Shown here piece by piece: positions 8,376 through 17,892 of a DNA stretch of 64,000 nt. Position 1 is the stretch's first letter, and each line of letters starts with the position of its first letter. Position numbers and translations under genes: made by a program. A model generated the notes under the pieces. The model was not told the origin of the DNA. It did no database searches and was given only the letters and a program-made list of their open reading frames with translations. Location: positions 62,001 to 126,000 of the forward strand of contig NZ_BAHE01000019.1 of assembly GCF_000298235.1 (NCBI RefSeq), written 5' to 3'. Source of the DNA: Gordonia namibiensis NBRC 108229. Its GTDB lineage: Bacteria; Actinomycetota; Actinomycetes; Mycobacteriales; Mycobacteriaceae.

Positions 8376-8387
8376 ACCTGCATCACA
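8376..8387 (+). promoter_or_regulatory. 12-mer ACCTGCATCACA shared with the activator gene upstream region
   Basis: ACCTGCATCACA occurs here, 74 bp before prmA, and again at 17862-17873, 20 bp before the activator gene. An exact 12-base match in two short upstream regions of one gene cluster is unlikely by chance, so it may be a common regulatory or promoter element. Confidence 0.45.
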
Positions 8388-8460
8388 CGGTTGTATCGAA
8401 GTCGCTCCAGTCCATGCGGGCCGGCACACCCGTCGGCTCCCTCAAAAGAGGAGGCGCACT

Positions 8461-10098
8461 TTGAGCAGGCAGAGCTTGACGAAAGCCCACGCGAAGATCA
8501 CCGAGTTGTCCTGGGAGCCCACCTTCGCGACCCCGGCCACTCGATTCGGAACCGACTACACCTTCGAGAAGGCCCCCAAGAAGGACCCGCTGAAGCAGAT
8601 CATGCGGTCCTACTTCCCGATGGAGGAGGAGAAGGACAACCGTGTGTACGGCGCCATGGACGGCGCCATCCGCGGCAACATGTTCCGCCAGGTCCAGGAA
8701 CGCTGGCTGGAGTGGCAGAAGCTGTTCCTGTCGATCATCCCGTTCCCCGAGATCTCGGCGGCCCGCGCGATGCCGATGGCCATCGACGCGGTCCCCAACC
8801 CCGAGATCCACAACGGGTTGGCCGTGCAGATGATCGACGAGGTCCGTCATTCGACGATCCAGATGAACCTCAAGAAGCTGTACATGAACAACTACATCGA
8901 CCCGGCCGGCTTCGACATCACCGAGAAGGCATTCGCCAACAACTACGCCGGCACCATCGGCCGACAGTTCGGCGAGGGGTTCATCACCGGTGACGCCATC
9001 ACGGCAGCCAACATCTACCTCACGGTGGTCGCCGAAACCGCATTCACCAACACGCTGTTCGTCGCGATGCCCGACGAAGCCGCCGCCAACGGCGACTACC
9101 TGCTCCCCACCGTCTTCCACTCGGTGCAGTCCGACGAGTCGCGGCACATCTCCAACGGCTACTCGATCCTGCTGATGGCTCTCGCAGACGAGCGCAATCG
9201 TCCTCTGCTGGAACGTGATCTGCGGTACGCGTGGTGGAACAACCACTGCGTCGTCGACGCCGCGATCGGCACCTTCATCGAGTACGGCACCAAGGACCGC
9301 CGCAAGGACCGGGAGAGCTACGCGGAGATGTGGCGCCGGTGGATCTACGACGACTACTACCGCAGTTACCTTCTGCCGCTGGAGAAGTACGGACTCACCA
9401 TCCCGCACGATCTGGTCGAGGAGGCCTGGAACCGGATCACCAACAAGCACTACGTCCACGAGGTGGCGCGCTTCTTCGCCACCGGCTGGCCGGTCAACTA
9501 CTGGCGCATCGACGCCATGACCGACAAGGACTTCGAGTGGTTCGAGGAGAAGTACCCCGGGTGGTACAACAAGTTCGGCAAGTGGTGGGAGAACTACAAC
9601 CGTCTCGCCTACCCGGGCCGCAACAAGCCGATCGCCTTCGAGGACGTCGACTACGAGTACCCGCACCGTTGCTGGACCTGCATGGTGCCGTGCCTCGTCC
9701 GTGAGGACATGATCGTGGACAAGGTCGACGACCAGTGGCGCACCTACTGCTCGGAGACCTGCCACTGGACCGACGCGGTCGCCTTCCGCGACCAGTACGA
9801 CGGCCGGGACACCCCGAACATGGGGCGTCTCACCGGGTTCCGCGAATGGGAGACCCTGCATCACGGCAAGGATCTCGCCGACATCATCAAGGATCTGGGC
9901 TACGTTCGCGACGACGGCAAGACCCTCATCCCACAGCCGCACCTCAACCTGGATCCGAAGAAGATGTGGACGCTCGACGACGTCCGCGGCAACGTCTTCA
10001 ACAGTCCCAACGTGCTGCTCAACGAGATGTCCGACACCGAGCGGGACGCGCACATCGCGGCGTATCGCGCCAATCCCAACGGGGCCGTGCCGGCCTGA
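8461..10098 (+). CDS. prmA: Propane/alkane 2-monooxygenase hydroxylase, large subunit
   Basis: The 545-residue protein is the catalytic alpha subunit of a soluble binuclear iron monooxygenase. All six expected iron ligands are visible: E97 in PFPEIS, E127 and H130 in DEVRH, E192 in AETAF, and E226 and H229 in SDESRH. It closely resembles PrmA/MimA of propane- and acetone-oxidising actinobacteria, which insert oxygen at C2 of propane. The TTG at 8461 is the start because AGAGGAGG lies 7 bases upstream and the N-terminus then matches family length; the frame upstream is non-coding. A 165 bp gap with repeat hairpins separates it from the reductase gene. Related enzymes also hydroxylate acetone, phenol or cyclic ethers, so the exact substrate is inferred. 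Confidence 0.95.
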   Translation: MSRQSLTKAHAKITELSWEPTFATPATRFGTDYTFEKAPKKDPLKQIMRSYFPMEEEKDNRVYGAMDGAIRGNMFRQVQERWLEWQKLFLSIIPFPEISAARAMPMAIDAVPNPEIHNGLAVQMIDEVRHSTIQMNLKKLYMNNYIDPAGFDITEKAFANNYAGTIGRQFGEGFITGDAITAANIYLTVVAETAFTNTLFVAMPDEAAANGDYLLPTVFHSVQSDESRHISNGYSILLMALADERNRPLLERDLRYAWWNNHCVVDAAIGTFIEYGTKDRRKDRESYAEMWRRWIYDDYYRSYLLPLEKYGLTIPHDLVEEAWNRITNKHYVHEVARFFATGWPVNYWRIDAMTDKDFEWFEEKYPGWYNKFGKWWENYNRLAYPGRNKPIAFEDVDYEYPHRCWTCMVPCLVREDMIVDKVDDQWRTYCSETCHWTDAVAFRDQYDGRDTPNMGRLTGFREWETLHHGKDLADIIKDLGYVRDDGKTLIPQPHLNLDPKKMWTLDDVRGNVFNSPNVLLNEMSDTERDAHIAAYRANPNGAVPA

Positions 10099-10138
10099 CG
10101 GCACGCCGGTGGGCGCCCCCCTTCCGAGTTGCTCGCAA

Positions 10139-10233
10139 CTCGCTCCTCAGGGAGCAGGAGACGCTCGCGAGCTCGCTCCTCAGGGAGCGGTGATGACCGC
10201 AAGCCATCGCCTCCCCAGCTCCCTGAGGAGCGC
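10139..10233. repeat. Three short REP-like hairpins between prmA and prmB
   Basis: CTCGCTCCTCAGGGAGC occurs at 10139-10155 and 10172-10188, and an inverted version (GCTCCCTGAGGAGCG) lies around 10218-10232. Each copy contains a self-complementary GCTCC-N4-GGAGC core. The same core, with a longer loop, forms the tandem repeats at 15841-15947. Confidence 0.8.
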
Positions 10234-10263
10234 AGCACCTCCCTTTTCCAGACAGGAGTTTCC

Positions 10264-11304
10264 GTGGCCGACACACATCACATCAACTTCGTCCCGGTCG
10301 ACATCGAGATGGAGGTCGCCGAGGACGAATCGATCCTCGACGCCGCGTTCCGACAGGGCATCCACCTCATGCACGGGTGTCGCGAGGGCCGGTGTTCGGC
10401 CTGCAAGTCGTACATGCTCGACGGGGATGTCCAGATGGACAACTACTCCACCTTCGCCTGCAACGAGGCGGAGGAGGCCGAGGGCTATGTGCTGCTGTGC
10501 CGGTCCTACGCCTACAGCGACTGTGAGATCGAGCTCCTCAACTTCGACGAGGACGAATTGCTCGGCGGCGCACCGATCCAGGACGTGCGCACCCGGGTCG
10601 CCGCGATCGAGCCGGTGACGACCGACATCGTGTCACTTCGTCTCGACGTCGTCGAACCGGAGACCTTCGAGTTCAAACCCGGTCAGTACGTGGACCTCTC
10701 GGTCCCCGGCACCGAAGAGAAGCGTTCGTTCTCGATCGCGACCACCCAGGCCACTCCGGACAAGCTGGAGTTCCTGATCAAGAAGTACCCGGGAGGCCTG
10801 TTCGCCGGCCTTCTCTCCGACGGCCTCTCCCCCGGCGACGAGATCATGATCAACGGCCCGTACGGGTCGTGCACCCTGCGCAACGGCCATGTACTGCCGA
10901 TCGTCTGCATCGGCGGAGGGGCCGGAATGGCCCCGCTGCTCTCGCTGCTGCGCCACATCAGCGAAACCGGTCTGAACAGGCCCGTTCGTTTCTACTACGG
11001 GGCCCGGACCGCGGCGGATCTGTTCTACCTCGACGAGATCGCCGCACTAGGCGAGAAAATCGCCGACTTCCGGTTCGTCGCCTGCCTGTCGGAGTCGGCC
11101 GACGGAGCCCCGGACGGCGTCGAGGTCGCCGAGGGAAACGTCACCGACATCGTCAACTCACACGAATCCGATCTCGCCCGAACGGAGGTGTATTTCTGCG
11201 GCCCCCCGCCCATGGTCGATGCGGCTCTCGCTCTCGCCGACCAGCATTCGGTCCCCCGGGACCAGACCTTCTACGACAAGTTCACCAGCCCGGCTTTCGA
11301 CTAG
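10264..11304 (+). CDS. prmB: Propane monooxygenase reductase
   Basis: The 346-residue protein delivers electrons from NADH to the hydroxylase. It has an N-terminal plant-type [2Fe-2S] domain with cysteines at 39, 44, 47 and 79 (CREGRCSAC and LLC). An FAD-binding domain (RSFSIA near residue 155) and an NAD-binding domain (GGGAGMAPLLSLL, and CGPPPMV near the C-terminus) follow. This is the domain order of methane/toluene/propane monooxygenase reductases. The GTG at 10264 follows CAGGAG; a longer frame from 10129 would translate the repeat region and is rejected. The prmC gene begins 29 bp downstream. Confidence 0.95.
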   Translation: MADTHHINFVPVDIEMEVAEDESILDAAFRQGIHLMHGCREGRCSACKSYMLDGDVQMDNYSTFACNEAEEAEGYVLLCRSYAYSDCEIELLNFDEDELLGGAPIQDVRTRVAAIEPVTTDIVSLRLDVVEPETFEFKPGQYVDLSVPGTEEKRSFSIATTQATPDKLEFLIKKYPGGLFAGLLSDGLSPGDEIMINGPYGSCTLRNGHVLPIVCIGGGAGMAPLLSLLRHISETGLNRPVRFYYGARTAADLFYLDEIAALGEKIADFRFVACLSESADGAPDGVEVAEGNVTDIVNSHESDLARTEVYFCGPPPMVDAALALADQHSVPRDQTFYDKFTSPAFD

Positions 11305-11333
11305 AAGTCGCCGAACGAGGAGGAACGACAGGT

Positions 11334-12452
11334 ATGTCCGCCCCCACCGCGCCGAAATCACCACAGCGCGAACGCAGTTTCCCGAGCATCGAATTCACCG
11401 ACGCCGAGGCCGGCGCCAAGGAATTCCCGAGCAGCAAGAGCCGCAAGTACAACTACTATCAGCCGGCCAAGAAGCGGGCGACGGTCTACGAGGACGTCAC
11501 CGTCGACGTGCAGCCCGACCCGGAACGCCACCTGACCCAGGGCTGGATCTACGGCTTCGGCAACGGTCCCGGCGGTTATCCGCAGGAGTGGACGGCTGCG
11601 AAGTCGAGCAACTGGCATGCCTTCCTCGATCCCAACGAGGAGTGGGAACAGACCATCTTCCGCAACAACTCGGCGGTGGTCCACCAGGTCAATCTGTGTC
11701 TGCAGAATGCCAAGCGTGCCCGCGTGTACGACGGCTGGAATCCCTCGTGGCTCAAGTTCATCGAGCGCAACCTCGGCGCCTGGATGCATGCCGAGAGCGG
11801 CATGGGCCTGCACGTGTTCACCTCGATCCAGCGGTCCGCTCCGACCAACATGATCAACAACGCGGTCGCGGTCAGTGCGGCGCACAAGCTGCGTTTCGCC
11901 CAGGACCTCGCGTTGTTCAACCTCGATCTCGCCGAGGCCGAGGAGGCCTTCGACGGCTCGGCACACAAGGAGGTCTGGCAGTCGGCGCCGGAATGGCAGC
12001 CGACCCGCGAGGCCGTCGAGCGGCTGACCGCGATCGGCGACTGGGCGAAGTTGTTGTTCTGCACCAACATCGTCTTCGAGCAGCTCGTCGGGTCGCTGTT
12101 CCGGACCGAGCTGATCATGCAGGTCGCGGCGCGCAACGGCGATTACATCACCCCGACGATCGTCGGCACCGGTGAGTACGACTACGACCGCGACCTGAAC
12201 TACACCCGGGCCCTGTTCCTGATGCTCTCCCGCGACGAGCAGTACGGCGCGCAGAACCGCGCATTGTTCGGCGAGTGGCTCTCGGAGTGGGTGCCGCGCT
12301 GCCTCGACGCCGCGCGTGGGCTGCAACCGATCTGGTCGCAACCGGCGGACAAGTCGGTCACCTTCGCCACGAGCCTCGACGCGGCGACCGAGAAGTTCCG
12401 CGACGTACTCAAAGCCATCGAAGTCGACATCCCCGAGGAGCTGAACCGATGA
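11334..12452 (+). CDS. prmC: Propane monooxygenase hydroxylase, small subunit
   Basis: The 372-residue protein is the beta subunit of the hydroxylase. It lacks the iron ligands but has the same helical ferritin-like fold, with conserved segments such as [18 protein letters not shown] and [16 protein letters not shown]. It pairs with the PrmA product in an alpha2beta2 complex. The ATG at 11334 follows AGGAGGAACGACAGGT. The stop codon overlaps the prmD start by four bases (ATGA), indicating translational coupling. Confidence 0.93.
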   Translation: MSAPTAPKSPQRERSFPSIEFTDAEAGAKEFPSSKSRKYNYYQPAKKRATVYEDVTVDVQPDPERHLTQGWIYGFGNGPGGYPQEWTAAKSSNWHAFLDPNEEWEQTIFRNNSAVVHQVNLCLQNAKRARVYDGWNPSWLKFIERNLGAWMHAESGMGLHVFTSIQRSAPTNMINNAVAVSAAHKLRFAQDLALFNLDLAEAEEAFDGSAHKEVWQSAPEWQPTREAVERLTAIGDWAKLLFCTNIVFEQLVGSLFRTELIMQVAARNGDYITPTIVGTGEYDYDRDLNYTRALFLMLSRDEQYGAQNRALFGEWLSEWVPRCLDAARGLQPIWSQPADKSVTFATSLDAATEKFRDVLKAIEVDIPEELNR

Positions 12453-12796
12453 CCTCCATGCAATTCGGCGCACAGACCGAGTTCTCGAACATGTGCGGCG
12501 TCACCCTGATGAACACGCCCGTCGGCCGCGTCGTGGCCGACGTCATGGGCGCCAAGGAAGGTGTCGAACTCACCGAGTACCCGTCGATGATCCGGGTCGA
12601 CGGCGTCAACCGGCTCGAGTTCGACTACGACGAGCTCACCGACGCCCTGGGTCAGGAGTTCGACGGATCGGTCTTCGAGGAGATCAGCTCCACCCACTAC
12701 GGGCGGATGGTTCACCTCGACGACCGGACCTACCTGTTCGCGAGCCCCGAGGACGCCGCCGAGTTCATCGGGTTCGATCTCACCGCGTCGAGCTGA
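12449..12796 (+). CDS. prmD: Propane monooxygenase coupling (effector) protein
   Basis: The 115-residue protein has the size and features of MmoB/DmpM-family regulatory proteins, with no cofactor motifs and a conserved N-terminal segment ([18 protein letters not shown]). Such proteins bind the hydroxylase and tune oxygen activation and substrate access. It overlaps prmC by four bases. A very strong stem-loop (12818-12861) begins 21 bp after its stop codon, so transcription may be attenuated before the downstream genes. Confidence 0.92.
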   Translation: MTSMQFGAQTEFSNMCGVTLMNTPVGRVVADVMGAKEGVELTEYPSMIRVDGVNRLEFDYDELTDALGQEFDGSVFEEISSTHYGRMVHLDDRTYLFASPEDAAEFIGFDLTASS

Positions 12797-12817
12797 GCGC
12801 AGGCCCGACCCCCGATC

Positions 12818-12861
12818 TGCGTCGTGGCCGCCGGCGAACACCCCCCGGCGGCCACGACGCA
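12818..12861 (+). terminator. 17 bp perfect stem-loop inside the prm operon
   Basis: Arms 12818-12834 (beginning TGCGTCGTGG) and 12845-12861 are perfectly complementary over 17 bp with a 10-base loop. There is no following T-run. It divides prmABCD from the amidohydrolase gene, and may act as a partial terminator or as a 3'-stabilising structure for the prmABCD part of the mRNA. Confidence 0.65.
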
Positions 12862-12953
12862 CCCCAGAAATCCCCCGCCGACAACAACTCTCGATCCCCG
12901 CCAACCCCATCGGATGCAGCCCGCTTCCACCGAGAACGATCAAGGAGTCATCG

Positions 12954-14000
12954 ATGTACGAGAAGAATGGCGAAAAGTACTTCATCGTCGACGCACACGT
13001 CCACCTCTGGGACGCCCGTGAATCCAATCAGCGCAACATCCACGGCAAGCAGTTCATCGATTGTTTCTACGACTACCACCGCAATCTCAGTCCCGAGGAG
13101 GAGGTCTGGGATTACGACACCTACACCTACTACGGTCCCGACCGGCTGATGCGTGACCTGTTCGAAGAGGGCCCGGCCGATCACGCGATCTTCCAGGCGA
13201 CGATCCTGAAGGACTTCTACGTCAACGGTTTCGCCCAGGTCGACGACTCGCTCAAACTGTGCGAGGACAACCCGGGGCTGCTCACCTACAACCACGCCTA
13301 CGATCCGCGTCACGGTGAGGCCGGCCTGGAGCAGCTCCGCAAGGACGCCGACATCATGAACCTCAAGGGCGTGAAGCTCTACACCGCCGAATGGTTCGGG
13401 GACTCGCGGGGTTACAAGCTCGACGATGCATGGTCGCGCCGCTACCTCGAGGAGTGCATCAAGCTGGGCATCAAGAACGTCCACATCCACAAGGGCCCCA
13501 CCATCCGACCACTCGACCGGGACGCCTTCGATGTGGCCGACGTCGACAAGGTGGCCACCGACTACACCGATCTGAACTTCATCATCGAGCACGTCGGTCT
13601 GCCGCGGCTCGAGGACTTCTGCTGGATCGCCACCCAGGAGTCCAACGTGTTCGGCGGTCTGGCCGTGGCCCTCCCGTTCATCCACACCCGTCCCCGCTAC
13701 TTCGCCCAGATCATCGGCGAACTCCTCTACTGGATCGGTGAGGACAAGATCCTGTTCGCCAGCGACTACGCCCTGTGGACGCCGCAGTGGCTCGTCGAGC
13801 GGTTCGTCGACTTCCAGATCCCGGAGGACATGACCGAATACGCGCCGATCACCGTGGAGCAGAAGAAGAAGATCCTCGGTCTCAACGCGGCGGCCCTGTA
13901 CCCGCACATCGAGGTCCCCGAGGAACTCAAGCTCCCGACCAGCGCGGGCGATCCGGAAGTCGAGGTGGCCGCCGGCGCGAAGGATGCGGTGACGGCATGA
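12954..14000 (+). CDS. Amidohydrolase-family protein of the propane monooxygenase cluster
   Basis: The 348-residue protein has the amidohydrolase-2 type metal motif DAHVHLWD near residue 13, a later conserved His (IIEHVGLPR near 206) and an Asp in FASDYALW near 264. This matches the TIM-barrel metal-dependent hydrolase superfamily. Homologues follow prmABCD in known propane monooxygenase operons, where a role in enzyme maturation or metal insertion rather than catabolism is plausible; its reaction is not known to me. CAAGGAG precedes the ATG. Its stop codon overlaps the next start by four bases. Confidence 0.85.
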   Translation: MYEKNGEKYFIVDAHVHLWDARESNQRNIHGKQFIDCFYDYHRNLSPEEEVWDYDTYTYYGPDRLMRDLFEEGPADHAIFQATILKDFYVNGFAQVDDSLKLCEDNPGLLTYNHAYDPRHGEAGLEQLRKDADIMNLKGVKLYTAEWFGDSRGYKLDDAWSRRYLEECIKLGIKNVHIHKGPTIRPLDRDAFDVADVDKVATDYTDLNFIIEHVGLPRLEDFCWIATQESNVFGGLAVALPFIHTRPRYFAQIIGELLYWIGEDKILFASDYALWTPQWLVERFVDFQIPEDMTEYAPITVEQKKKILGLNAAALYPHIEVPEELKLPTSAGDPEVEVAAGAKDAVTA

Positions 14001-14791
14001 CCGCGGTCGCTCCCCATCCCGGGTACGTCACCGACACGGCACTCGAGCACGACGTCCTCGCCGCACTCGACACCGTCCTCGATCCCGAACTCGACCAGCC
14101 GATCACCGAACTGAAGTTCGTGCGGTCGATCCTGATCGACGAGGCGGGGGTGACCGTGCACCTACGGCTCCCGACGTCGTTCTGTTCGCCCAACTTCGCC
14201 TACCTGATGGGATCGGACGCACTCGATGCGCTCGAGGACGTCAACGGCGTCGGCCAGGTCCGGGTGCTGCTCGACGATCACCACGACAGCGACAAGATCA
14301 ACGCCGGACTCGACGCCCGCGCCGGGTACAAGGGCACCTTCGGCGTCGAAGCTCTCGACAGCCTCGACGAGCTGCGTCTGACCTTCCAGCGCAAGGCCCA
14401 CACCGCTGCGATGGAACGCTGTGTGGCCGCGGAGATCGCCGCCGGGCGGGTCACGGTCGCCGACGTCGATCGGCTGGCGCTGCGCGACCTGCCACGCGGG
14501 CACCACAAGGCGGCGCTCCTGCGACGCCGGATGGAGCTGGGTCTCAGCATCTGCCCCAACAGCCTCGTCGTCGTCGACGAGGAGGGGCACGCGCTGCCGG
14601 CCGACCAGATCCCGATGCGGCTGAGATTCGCACGGTCCGTGCGCATCTCGATGGAGGGAAACAGCCACTTCTGCCGCGGTCTGCTCGCCACCCGCTACGC
14701 CGACGACGACCAATGCGACGGGGCCAGCGGCCCGGTCATCACCAACCTCCGCGAAACCCCTCGCGCACACCCCCGAAGCGAACAGGAGTAA
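13997..14791 (+). CDS. MIP18/DUF59-domain protein of the monooxygenase cluster
   Basis: The 264-residue protein starts with a MIP18/PaaD-like domain at about residues 15-95 (LAALDTVLDPELDQPITELKF, then RLPTSFCSPNFAYLM). This domain is found in iron-sulfur assembly factors. The C-terminal 150 residues are cluster-specific and contain cysteines (ISICPNS, FCRG, DQCDG) that might bind metal. It is translationally coupled to the amidohydrolase gene (ATGA overlap) and the alcohol dehydrogenase gene follows after 3 bp. A role in iron or iron-sulfur delivery to the monooxygenase is an inference from domain and context. Confidence 0.8.
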   Translation: MTAVAPHPGYVTDTALEHDVLAALDTVLDPELDQPITELKFVRSILIDEAGVTVHLRLPTSFCSPNFAYLMGSDALDALEDVNGVGQVRVLLDDHHDSDKINAGLDARAGYKGTFGVEALDSLDELRLTFQRKAHTAAMERCVAAEIAAGRVTVADVDRLALRDLPRGHHKAALLRRRMELGLSICPNSLVVVDEEGHALPADQIPMRLRFARSVRISMEGNSHFCRGLLATRYADDDQCDGASGPVITNLRETPRAHPRSEQE

Positions 14792-14794
14792 GCC

Positions 14795-15820
14795 ATGCGC
14801 GCAGTCCAGGTCGTCGGCTACCACGACAAACTGCAACTCAACGAGGTCCCGGCCCCCGAGATCACCGGGCCGCACGACGTCATCGTCCGGATCGGCGGCG
14901 CCGGTGTCTGCCGCACCGACCTGCACATCCTCGAGGGCCAGTGGGAGGCGAAGAGCGGTGTCGCACTTCCCTACACGATCGGTCACGAGAACGCGGGCTG
15001 GGTGGAGGCCATCGGCGACGCGGTCACCAACGTCGCCGTCGGGGACAAGGTGATCCTGCATCCGCTGATCACCTGCGGACTCTGCCGGGCCTGCCGGTTC
15101 GGCGACGACGTCCACTGCGAGAACAGCCAGTTCCCCGGCATCGACACCGACGGCGGTTACGCGGAGTTCCTCAAGACCACGGCGCGCAGCGTCGTGAAGA
15201 TCGACGACTCCCTCGAACCCGCCGACGTGGCGGCACTCGCCGACGCCGGCCTGACCGCGTACCACGCGGCCGCCAAGGTCGCACGGATGACGCGACCCGG
15301 CGACACCTGCGTGGTCATCGGCGCAGGAGGTCTGGGGCACATCGGAATCCAGGTCCTCGCCGCGATCTCCGCCCTGCGGATCGTCGTCGTCGACCGGAAC
15401 CCGGATGCGGTGGAACTCGCCAAACAGGTGGGTGCCGAGATCGGCATCGTCGCCGACGGAACACATGTGCAACAGGTCCTCGACCTGACGGGCGGACACG
15501 GCGCCGAGGCCGTGCTCGACTTCGTCGGCGAGGGCGGGGCGACCGCCGAAGGAACCGCGATGCTGCGCCGCGCCGGCAGCTTCTTCGTGGTCGGCTACGG
15601 CGAGAACATCGACGTCCCCACCATCGACGTGATCTCCACCGAGATCAACTTCATCGGCAACCTGGTCGGTTCCTACAACGACCTCGGTGAGCTGATGGAC
15701 CTCGCCGCCCGGGGAAAGGTCAAGCTGCACACCAGCACCTACGCCCTCGCCGATTTCCAGCAGGCACTGGACGATCTCGACGCCGGCCGCGTACGCGGTC
15801 GAGCGATTCTTGTGCCCTGA
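14795..15820 (+). CDS. Zinc-containing NAD(P)-dependent alcohol dehydrogenase
   Basis: The 341-residue protein is a medium-chain dehydrogenase. Catalytic zinc ligands are expected in GVCRTDLH (Cys) and GHENAGW (His/Glu); the structural zinc loop is CGLCRACRFGDDVHC near residue 90; the Rossmann motif is GAGGLGHIGIQ near 176. In the propane pathway it would oxidise the alcohol made by the monooxygenase, for example 2-propanol to acetone. The gene is 3 bp from its upstream neighbour, so it is in the same operon. A 42 bp tandem repeat cluster follows before the chaperonin gene. Confidence 0.93.
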   Translation: MRAVQVVGYHDKLQLNEVPAPEITGPHDVIVRIGGAGVCRTDLHILEGQWEAKSGVALPYTIGHENAGWVEAIGDAVTNVAVGDKVILHPLITCGLCRACRFGDDVHCENSQFPGIDTDGGYAEFLKTTARSVVKIDDSLEPADVAALADAGLTAYHAAAKVARMTRPGDTCVVIGAGGLGHIGIQVLAAISALRIVVVDRNPDAVELAKQVGAEIGIVADGTHVQQVLDLTGGHGAEAVLDFVGEGGATAEGTAMLRRAGSFFVVGYGENIDVPTIDVISTEINFIGNLVGSYNDLGELMDLAARGKVKLHTSTYALADFQQALDDLDAGRVRGRAILVP

Positions 15821-17653
<1,833 letters not shown>

Positions 17654-17703
17654 CCCACCCCTCCAAGACCCCGGCGGGGACGTCGTCGCTGCAGCGGCGA
17701 CGG

Positions 17704-17753
17704 GGGCCGGTCGCGATTGCAGATTCGTTCTCGGCGTGGATCGCGACCGGCCC
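17704..17753 (+). terminator. Long-stem terminator after the chaperonin gene
   Basis: GGGCCGGTCGCGAT (17704-17717) pairs perfectly with ATCGCGACCGGCCC (17740-17753) around a 22-base loop. It lies 51 bp beyond the chaperonin stop codon and would end or process the prm operon transcript. Confidence 0.65.
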
Positions 17754-17811
17754 ACTTCCGGCTGTCCGTATCAAGCCCTGACCAGTACGAATTCGGACGA
17801 AAACACCTGTT

Positions 17812-17829
17812 CGTTCACACGCGTGAACG
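17812..17829. promoter_or_regulatory. Palindrome CGTTCAC-N4-GTGAACG upstream of the activator gene
   Basis: A perfect 7-4-7 palindrome lies 63 bp before the activator's GTG, just upstream of a possible -10 hexamer TACACT (17843-17848). The core TTCAC-N4-GTGAA recurs at 19791-19806, beyond the other end of the same gene. It is a good candidate operator for autoregulation or for another regulator. Confidence 0.55.
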
Positions 17830-17861
17830 TTGCTTTGTCCGATACACTGCCCTGGAATGAG

Positions 17862-17873
17862 ACCTGCATCACA
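17862..17873 (+). promoter_or_regulatory. 12-mer ACCTGCATCACA, second copy
   Basis: This is identical to 8376-8387 in front of prmA and lies 20 bp upstream of the activator start, downstream of the putative -10 hexamer. It therefore falls in the leader if TACACT is used. Confidence 0.45.
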
Positions 17874-17892
17874 GTAGAGAGATACGGTCCAG

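Noticed and set aside
8383..10104. 573-residue minus-strand frame opposite prmA
   Set aside because: It is a Val/Asp/Gly-rich antisense shadow; prmA has all diiron ligands and a good ribosome-binding site.
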